DNA of 9,827 nucleotides. It comes from Sphingomonas sp. (GTDB lineage Bacteria; Pseudomonadota; Alphaproteobacteria; Sphingomonadales; Sphingomonadaceae). The notes below the pieces were generated by a model that saw only the letters and a program-made list of their open reading frames with translations, ran no database searches and was not told where the DNA came from. Shown in pieces: positions 1 to 5,222 of the stretch (its first letter is position 1; each line of letters starts with the position of its first letter). Location of the stretch: positions 1 to 9,827 of the forward strand of contig JAJNQF010000047.1 of NCBI GenBank assembly GCA_021154945.1, given 5' to 3'. The translations under genes were made by a program, and so were the position numbers.

Positions 1-199
1 GCCTGCCGCGCAGATCGTCGCAATAGGTCTTGCTCTCGGCGGCGAGCTTCAGGTCGATCAACTGCGCGTTGCAGGGGATCTGGACGCCGACATAGCCGAG
101 CCCAGCCGCCCATTCGGCCAGCGCGTCGAGCGTATCGAACGGAGCCTCGTCGCCGAGGAACTGGGCGAGGAAAATCCCGGGGCCCTTCATGCCGGTCAT
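1..199 (-). CDS. Sugar phosphate isomerase/epimerase, TIM-barrel (N-terminal part; gene continues beyond left edge)
   Basis: Only the first 66 codons are in the window; the gene runs off the left edge. The visible protein begins MTGMKGPGIFLAQFLGDEAP, followed by DTLDALAEWAAGLGYVGVQI. This is the typical first beta-strand and helix of the xylose-isomerase-like (AP endonuclease 2) TIM-barrel superfamily, in particular the branch that conserves 'GP-x-I/L-FLAQF-x-GDEAPF' and 'LGYxGVQIP'. Members isomerise or epimerise sugars or keto-sugars in the cytoplasm with a divalent metal, and are often found next to Gfo/Idh/MocA oxidoreductases (established family knowledge). The start ATG (199-197) overlaps the stop codon of the upstream permease as ATGA, which indicates translational coupling. 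A second in-frame ATG lies three codons later. The substrate cannot be read from this fragment, and the metal ligands lie outside the window. Confidence 0.85.
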   Translation of the reverse strand, partial: MTGMKGPGIFLAQFLGDEAPFDTLDALAEWAAGLGYVGVQIPCNAQLIDLKLAAESKTYCDDLRGR

Positions 200-1434
200 G
201 CTGCACTCTTTCTGGTGTCGTCGCGGAAGGTGAACTGGAACAGCAGCGCGATCACCGCGGCGGCGATCGCGGGATACCACCACATATGCTGCCAGTCGGC
301 GATGGTCGGCGATGCGGGCAGCTGCGCATACAGAAGCGCGCCGATCTGCGATCCGAGCAGCATGCCCACGCCGTAGGTGAACAGCGTCAGCATGCCCTGG
401 GCCTGCGCATTGACGCCCTTTGGCGTGGCGATCGTGCCGGTATAGATCGCGCCGGCGACGAAGAAGAAATCATAGCACACGCCGTGCAGCGCGACGCCGA
501 GATACACCGCCCAGATCGACGATCCGCCATCGCCGATCGCGAACAGCGCATACCGCAGTGCCCATGCGGCCATGCCGACCAGCAGCAGCGGCTTCACGCC
601 GAACCGGCGGTACAGCCACGGCATCGAAAACATGAAGACGAGCTCGGACATCTGCCCGATCGCGAGCGTGCCGCCGACGTTGCTGATCCCGGTCGCGCCG
701 ACATAGGGCGAGGCATAGGCATAATACATAGCGAGCGGGATCGAGATCAGCGTCGCGCAGGTCATGAAGATCAGGAACGAGCGCTGCTTGAGCAGTCCGA
801 ACGCCTCGACGCAGAACACCTGGCGAAGCACGCTCTCGTCGCGCGGCGCATCCGCCGTGACGTTCGGCAGCGTGAAGCTGTAGAGGCCGAGCGCGATCGA
901 CACGACCGCCGCAACGCGGAAGATCTCCGGGCTGGCGGAAAGCCCCGCCCAGCCGATGATCAGTCCGGCGGTGATCCAGCCGAGCGTGCCGAACGCGCGG
1001 ACGAACGGGAACTTGTCGGTCCGCTCGCCAAAGCTCTTCAGCGCGATCGTGTTCGCGAGGCCGACCGTCGGCATGTACAGGATCATGTAGCAGAGCAGCA
1101 GCCAGACGAACGTCCGGCCGTTCTCCGGCGTCACCAGCGATGGCAGCACGAACAGCAGCACGCCGCCGACCAGGTGCAGGATCACCATCAGCATCCGCGG
1201 GCTGACGTACCGCGCCGCCGCCATGCCGAGCAGGAACGAGCCGACGATCGACGCGATCGGCCCGACCGAAAAGGCGTTGCCGATGAGGTTGCCGATCCCG
1301 ACCGTCTGCATCACGAGGCCGAGGGTTACGGTCCAGGCGCCCCATACGAAGAACTGCATGAACATCATGGCGCTCAGGCGGCCGGTCAGCAGGCCGGCCG
1401 GCATGGCCTGGGACCCAGTATCTGCACTCGCCAT
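196..1434 (-). CDS. MFS permease of the nucleoside:H+ symporter type (probable sugar/nucleoside importer)
   Basis: A 412-residue inner-membrane carrier with about 12 hydrophobic segments (roughly residues 20-42, 55-75, 80-100, 108-128, 148-165, 172-189, 218-240, 256-275, 281-300, 305-331, 345-370 and 386-403). The first helix contains MQFFVWGAWTVTLG and helix 10 contains HGVCYDFFFVAGAIYT (about 317-332). Both are hallmarks of the Nuc_H_symport branch of the major facilitator superfamily (NupG/XapB relatives). The start ATG is preceded by GGAGAGG (1441-1447, minus strand) with a six-base gap. The stop overlaps the start of the isomerase gene. Family members annotated as nucleoside permeases often sit in carbohydrate loci with sugar isomerases. 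Here the neighbouring mannosidases and LacI regulator suggest import of a mono- or oligosaccharide rather than a nucleoside; that is inference from context. Confidence 0.9.
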   Translation of the reverse strand: MASADTGSQAMPAGLLTGRLSAMMFMQFFVWGAWTVTLGLVMQTVGIGNLIGNAFSVGPIASIVGSFLLGMAAARYVSPRMLMVILHLVGGVLLFVLPSLVTPENGRTFVWLLLCYMILYMPTVGLANTIALKSFGERTDKFPFVRAFGTLGWITAGLIIGWAGLSASPEIFRVAAVVSIALGLYSFTLPNVTADAPRDESVLRQVFCVEAFGLLKQRSFLIFMTCATLISIPLAMYYAYASPYVGATGISNVGGTLAIGQMSELVFMFSMPWLYRRFGVKPLLLVGMAAWALRYALFAIGDGGSSIWAVYLGVALHGVCYDFFFVAGAIYTGTIATPKGVNAQAQGMLTLFTYGVGMLLGSQIGALLYAQLPASPTIADWQHMWWYPAIAAAVIALLFQFTFRDDTRKSAA

Positions 1435-1476
1435 TCGTTACCTCTCCGCTCGCAGTTTGCCTGCTTGTCGGACATG

Positions 1477-1505
1477 AAGCTACGGAGCCGCGATACGAAT
1501 GTAAA
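1477..1505 (-). promoter_or_regulatory. Possible promoter of the permease-isomerase operon
   Basis: On the minus strand TTTACA (1505-1500; five of six matches to TTGACA) is followed after 17 bases by TAGCTT (1482-1477; three of six matches to TATAAT). Transcription would start near 1470, leaving a leader of about 36 bases before the permease ATG. The -35 box lies inside the inverted repeat at 1500-1513, so a bound repressor would block it. The -10 match is weak, and a shifted site using the TATATAT stretch near 1519-1525 is possible. Confidence 0.3.
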
Positions 1506-1513
1506 GGATTACA
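1500..1513. promoter_or_regulatory. Candidate LacI-family operator (inverted repeat)
   Basis: The sequence TGTAAAGGATTACA has perfect five-base arms TGTAA/TTACA around AGGA. It sits in the 125-base divergent region between the permease and the LacI-family regulator, 47 bases upstream of the regulator's ATG. Even-length palindromes of this size, usually with a central CG, are the standard target of LacI-family dimers (established knowledge); here the centre is GG, so the match is good but not canonical. It is the clearest short inverted repeat I see in this intergenic region. The proposed role is autoregulation plus control of the permease-isomerase operon (inference). Confidence 0.5.
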
Positions 1514-1559
1514 TCGGATATATATCGACAGTGCCGACGACCGGATCCATGACGAGCCT

Positions 1560-2570
1560 ATGCCGACGATCATCGAAGTGGCCGCACTCGCGGGCGTCTC
1601 TACCGCAACCGTGTCGCGCGTGTTGAGCCGGCCCGAACAGGTGTCCGAGGATACCCGCCTGCGGGTGCTCGCGGTGGTCCGCGAATCGGGGTACGCGCCC
1701 AACGTCGCCGCGCGGAGCCTGCGGACCTTGCGCGCCGCCAAAATCCTTCTGACCGTCCCCGATATCTCGAACGCGTTCTTCGCCAGCGTCATCCGCGGCG
1801 CCGAGGAGGCCGCGCGGGATGCCGGGTATTCGGTCGTGGTCGGCGACACCCGGCATGATCCCGAGGTCGAGGATCAATATGCCGACATGCTCTCGCGCCG
1901 CGAGGTCGACGGGCTGATCTTCCTCGGCCACCGCCTGCCCGCCAGCCTCGCCCCGATGCTGTCGCGGAAGGGTGCCGCCGCGCCGATCGTCAATGGCTGC
2001 GAATACAGTCCGGACCTCGGCGTCCCCAGCGTCCATATCGACAATGCCGCCGCCAGCGCCAACGCGATCGAGCATCTCATCGGCCTCGGCCACCGCGCGA
2101 TCGGCGTCGTCACCGGCCCCGAGATCAGCCCGATCAGTCGCGACCGCCTCGCCGGCGCGATCGACGCCGCGACCCGCGCCGGCCTGCGCGATAGCCTGCA
2201 CATCCGCATCGGCGACTATTCCGCCGGCTCGGCCATCGACCATACCCGCGACCTGATCGCACAGGACGTGACCGCGATCTTCTGCTTCAGCGACGAAATG
2301 GCGATGGGCGCGCTCAGCGCGATCGGCGACGCGGGGCTGTCATGCCCGAAAGACGTCTCTGTCATCGGCTTCGACGACCTCCCGCTCGCACGCTATTTCC
2401 AGCCGCCGCTGACCACCATCGCCCAGCCCAAGTCGATGATCGGCCGCCGCACCGTCGAGTTGCTCGTCGATATCCTCCGCGGGGTCGACAGCCCGTCGCG
2501 ACAGGTCACGCTGGATCACGAGCTGATCGTCCGTGGCAGCACCGCCGCGCCCGGAACGCGCCGCCGCTGA
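1560..2570 (+). CDS. LacI-family transcriptional regulator
   Basis: A 336-residue protein of normal LacI/GalR size. An N-terminal helix-turn-helix (about residues 3-24; IIEVAALAGVSTATVSRVLS) is followed by the hinge region (GYAPNVAARSLRT, about 44-56). A periplasmic-binding-protein-like effector domain follows, with the usual GLIF-LG strand near 118-123 and the C-terminal DVSVIGFDDLPLARYFQPPL (about 265-284), then TTIAQP. The protein has the canonical fold and should bind a sugar-type effector and a short palindromic operator. It is divergent from the permease operon and co-directional with the GH92 gene 158 bases downstream, so it is the probable local regulator of mannoside use. The ATG at 1560 is the only start I can find that keeps the whole HTH; its ribosome site is weak (GACGAG close to the ATG). 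The effector sugar cannot be deduced. Confidence 0.95.
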   Translation: MPTIIEVAALAGVSTATVSRVLSRPEQVSEDTRLRVLAVVRESGYAPNVAARSLRTLRAAKILLTVPDISNAFFASVIRGAEEAARDAGYSVVVGDTRHDPEVEDQYADMLSRREVDGLIFLGHRLPASLAPMLSRKGAAAPIVNGCEYSPDLGVPSVHIDNAAASANAIEHLIGLGHRAIGVVTGPEISPISRDRLAGAIDAATRAGLRDSLHIRIGDYSAGSAIDHTRDLIAQDVTAIFCFSDEMAMGALSAIGDAGLSCPKDVSVIGFDDLPLARYFQPPLTTIAQPKSMIGRRTVELLVDILRGVDSPSRQVTLDHELIVRGSTAAPGTRRR

Positions 2571-2645
2571 GCTGACGCTACGAGCAAAGTCGGTCGCCAT
2601 CCCTTCTCGGCCCGACCCCCACTTGCAGCAGGACTCCTGTCCTTA

Positions 2646-2674
2646 TTGACAATCAAATTAGTTTAATAAAGTAT
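2646..2674 (+). promoter_or_regulatory. Probable promoter of the plus-strand GH92 gene, in an AT-rich patch
   Basis: A perfect TTGACA (2646-2651) starts a 30-base AT-rich island in an otherwise very GC-rich window. The -10 is less clear: TAAAGT (2667-2672, 15-base spacer) or AAGTAT (2669-2674, 17-base spacer). The patch also contains short inverted repeats, ATTA-GTT-TAAT (2657-2667) and TTGA-CAA-TCAA (2646-2656), that could be regulator contacts. It lies about 55-80 bases upstream of the GTG start. This suggests that the GH92 gene has its own promoter rather than relying only on read-through from the regulator gene. Confidence 0.4.
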
Positions 2675-2712
2675 CGGGGTGCAGCACGCGGTTCGCATAG
2701 AAACCCGGCGGC

Positions 2713-2720
2713 GGAGGAGG
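2713..2720 (+). promoter_or_regulatory. Strong ribosome binding site fixing the GTG start of the GH92 gene
   Basis: GGAGGAGG lies eight bases before the GTG at 2729. This favours GTG 2729 as the start over a later in-frame GTG at 2798, which has no comparable site but would give a more conventional short signal peptide. Confidence 0.6.
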
Positions 2721-2728
2721 ATTGCCCC

Positions 2729-5140
2729 GTGACCGATACACCACGCCCTGCCCCGCCCCCATATCCGCGCCCCCGCGTCGCCCGCAGCCTATCGATCGTG
2801 CGGCGAACCACGGCGGTCGCTGCGATCCTGGTGCTGACGCCCCTCGGTGCGGTGAACGGCCAGCATTCCCCCGGATCGGACAAATCGCCGGTCGAGGAAG
2901 CCAACCCGCTCGTCGGCACCGCGCCGCTCGATCGCCCCGAGCTGATCGGCAACGCGCCACCGCCGGGCGAGCCGGTCTATTCGGGGATCACCTCGCCCGG
3001 TGCGCGACTGCCCAACAGCTCGGTCGAGGCGGCGCCGGTCAACGTCAATGTCGAGGCGACCTATCCGACCGGGGTGGCGACGCCCTATCATTATCCGAGC
3101 CCGACGATGATCGGCTTCACCGGCGGCGGCGGCCCATCCTATGGCGCGCGCGCGCAACCGATCATCATGCCGGTGGTGGGCGACTGGACGGTGCCGCCGG
3201 CCTATACCCAGGCCTATTACGACAAGGCGAAGGAGGTCGCGCGGCCGGGCTATTATTCGGTCTATCTCGACACGTTTCGGACGCGCGCCGAACTGACCGC
3301 GACGCAGTGGACCAGCCTGATGCGGTTCACCTTTCCGGCCAGCCAGCGGTCGCACCTGATCCTCAACCTGCCCGGCCGCGGCGGCGAGGTCGAGGTGATC
3401 GGCAACGACCAGGTGCGCGGCATCGCGGCGGAACGCGGCGACGACGATGCGCGCGACGGCCGCTATTTCGTGGCCCAATTCTCCAAGCCGTTCAGCGGCT
3501 ATGGCACCTTCCGCAAGTCGCCTGGCAACAGCCGCGGCTACGGCATCGGCGACAAGGACGTCGTCCCCGCATCGCGCACGATCACCGGCAGCTTCGCCGG
3601 CACCTACCTGAACTTCACCACCCGGCAGGACGAGACGGTGCTGGTGAAGATCGCGCACGGCCAGAGCTTTGCCGACGCCGAACGACGCCTGCGACAGGAA
3701 CAGCCGGGGTGGAATTTCGAGGGCGTCCGCCAGGCGGCGACGAACACATGGGCGACGCTGCTGAACCGCGTCCGGGTGAAGGGCGGCACGGCCAAGCAGC
3801 GGATGCTGTTCTATTCGACGCTGTTCCAGTCCTTCGCCAGCCCGCGTCTGCTGGCGCACAAGGGCGAGCGCTTCACCGACACCAACGGCAAGACCCGGAC
3901 CGCGACCTATGATCGGTACGGGCCGGTGCCGTTCTGGGATACCGGGCGCAACCAGATCGTGCTGCTGGAGCTGATGGAGCCCGAGCTGGTCCAGAACGTG
4001 ATGCGCTCCGAACTCGATATGGCGCGCGAGCGAGGGTACATGAACACCTCGTTCCACGGCGACAACGCGGTGTTCCTGTATCTCGGCGCGTGGAAGCGCG
4101 GCATCGCGTTCGATTATGCCGCCGCGTACGAGTTCCTCCGCCGCAACGCGGTCGATCCGAAAGGCCCGCGCGGCTATCTGGCGGAATATCAGCGCAACGG
4201 CTGGATCGCGGACGAGATTCCACCGGGCAATCCGAGCCCGCCCTATGCCGGCGGCAAGGCCGGCGCGGCGACGACGCTGGAATATGCGTGGGACGACCAT
4301 GCGATGGCGGACTTCGCCGAGCGGCTCGGCAAGACCGACGACGCAAAGCTGTTCCGCGCGCGCGCGTCCAACTGGCGCAATGTGTTCGATCCCTCGATCG
4401 GGTTCATCCGGGGCCGCACTGCCGATGGCAAATGGATCGCGCCGTTCGATCCGCAGGAGCCCTATTACAACTACATGATGAAGGAGGCGTCGGGCTGGTC
4501 GACCTTGTGGCTCGTCCCGCACGACGTGCAGGGGCTCGCCACCGCGCTCGGCGGACGCGCGAGGTTCAATGCCAAACTCGATCGGTTCTTTGCGACCCCC
4601 TATGCGCCGACCGGTATCTGCCGCGATTGCACGGGGCTGATCGGCCAGTACGTGCAGGGCAACCAGCCCGACCAGCACGCGCCGTATCTCTATGCGTGGA
4701 GCGGCCAGCCGTGGAAGACGCAAGCGCTGACGCGGCGTATCCTCGACACGCTCTATGGCAGCGATGCGTCCGGCTATGGCTATCCCGGGATGGACGATCA
4801 GGGCGCGACGTCGTCCTGGTACGCGCTGAGCGCGATGGGCTTCTATCCGGTCGATCCGTCGAGCGACGTCTATGTGCTGGGCAGTCCGGTGTTCGACGAG
4901 GCGGCGATCCGGCTCGGCAACGGCCGGACGCTGGAGATCGTCGCGCGCGGCAACTCGCCGACCAATATCTACATCCAGTCGGCGACGCTGAACGGCAAGC
5001 CGTGGACGAAACCCTGGTTCAGCCATGCCGACGTCAAGGATGGCGCCCGGCTGGAACTGATCATGGGAGCCAGACCCAATCCGAATTGGGGGAGCGCCGT
5101 TGCGGATGCGCCCCCGTCCTTGTCCCCGCCCGCGTCATAG
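2729..5140 (+). CDS. Divergent GH92-family alpha-mannosidase, exported
   Basis: An 803-residue member of glycoside hydrolase family 92, a calcium-dependent inverting exo-alpha-mannosidase family. It starts at GTG. Residues about 14-44 form a Sec-like signal: a long basic n-region, then TTAVAAILVLTPLGAV; no lipobox cysteine is present. Family landmarks: NPLVGTAPLD (59-68), FWDT (402-405; usually MWDT), LEYAWDDHAMADF (517-529), KEASGWSTLWLVPHD (585-599) with E586 at the expected catalytic-acid position, GNQPDQHAPYLY (644-655), MDDQGATSSW (688-697) with D690 at the expected base position, and the C-terminal beta-sandwich with GFYPVDP (704-710). Oddities: the HTHLSGTG motif is replaced by GFTGGGGPSYGAR (129-141), PFGMVQ is missing, M688 replaces the usual N/D, and a CxxC (C631, C634) precedes the GNQP motif. 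The fold assignment is secure; linkage specificity and even activity on mannose are uncertain. Confidence 0.9.
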   Translation: MTDTPRPAPPPYPRPRVARSLSIVRRTTAVAAILVLTPLGAVNGQHSPGSDKSPVEEANPLVGTAPLDRPELIGNAPPPGEPVYSGITSPGARLPNSSVEAAPVNVNVEATYPTGVATPYHYPSPTMIGFTGGGGPSYGARAQPIIMPVVGDWTVPPAYTQAYYDKAKEVARPGYYSVYLDTFRTRAELTATQWTSLMRFTFPASQRSHLILNLPGRGGEVEVIGNDQVRGIAAERGDDDARDGRYFVAQFSKPFSGYGTFRKSPGNSRGYGIGDKDVVPASRTITGSFAGTYLNFTTRQDETVLVKIAHGQSFADAERRLRQEQPGWNFEGVRQAATNTWATLLNRVRVKGGTAKQRMLFYSTLFQSFASPRLLAHKGERFTDTNGKTRTATYDRYGPVPFWDTGRNQIVLLELMEPELVQNVMRSELDMARERGYMNTSFHGDNAVFLYLGAWKRGIAFDYAAAYEFLRRNAVDPKGPRGYLAEYQRNGWIADEIPPGNPSPPYAGGKAGAATTLEYAWDDHAMADFAERLGKTDDAKLFRARASNWRNVFDPSIGFIRGRTADGKWIAPFDPQEPYYNYMMKEASGWSTLWLVPHDVQGLATALGGRARFNAKLDRFFATPYAPTGICRDCTGLIGQYVQGNQPDQHAPYLYAWSGQPWKTQALTRRILDTLYGSDASGYGYPGMDDQGATSSWYALSAMGFYPVDPSSDVYVLGSPVFDEAAIRLGNGRTLEIVARGNSPTNIYIQSATLNGKPWTKPWFSHADVKDGARLELIMGARPNPNWGSAVADAPPSLSPPAS

Positions 5141-5186
5141 CGAGGGGAGTTCGTCGGCTCCCCCCCCTTGCCGGCGAACGGTTCAG

Positions 5187-5220
5187 CGCCTCGGGAACGT
5201 CGTTCCCGAGGCGTCTTTTT
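5187..5220 (+). terminator. Intrinsic terminator of the plus-strand GH92 gene
   Basis: A perfect 12-bp stem (5187-5198 pairing with 5202-5213; CGCCTCGGGAAC / GTTCCCGAGGCG) with a three-base loop is followed by TC and five Ts (5216-5220). It begins 46 bases after the GH92 stop and ends two bases before the stop codon of the convergent gene. The T-run is only on the plus-strand side, so it should act mainly on plus-strand transcripts. A weaker hairpin (GGGGAG 5144-5149 / CTCCCC 5158-5163) precedes it without a T-run. Confidence 0.85.
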
Positions 5221-5222
5221 AT

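Noticed and set aside
286..1626. Long plus-strand open frame opposite the permease, and a minus-strand frame at 470-1849 running across the divergent promoter region
   Set aside because: Both conflict with the permease frame, which has consistent membrane segments and family motifs, and both are low-complexity Arg/Ala/Asp-rich translations.
4656..4667. GNQP in place of GNEP read as loss of the catalytic acid, as reported for mannose-1-phospho-6-mannose hydrolases of GH92
   Set aside because: The spacing to the Asp-x-Asp base motif (about 40 residues) does not fit the roughly 110-residue acid-to-base spacing I recall for characterised GH92 enzymes. The glutamate in the KEASGW/TEANGW/TEGNAL segment fits, and it is present in all three proteins.
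2789..5026. A 745-codon open frame on the minus strand opposite the plus-strand GH92
   Set aside because: It is the antisense shadow of a GC-rich gene. The plus-strand frame carries GH92 motifs, a signal peptide, a strong ribosome site and a matching terminator.
5144..5163. Hairpin GGGGAG/CTCCCC with an eight-C homopolymer just after the plus-strand GH92 stop
   Set aside because: The stem is only six base pairs with an eight-base loop and no T-run; the stronger terminator directly downstream explains termination.
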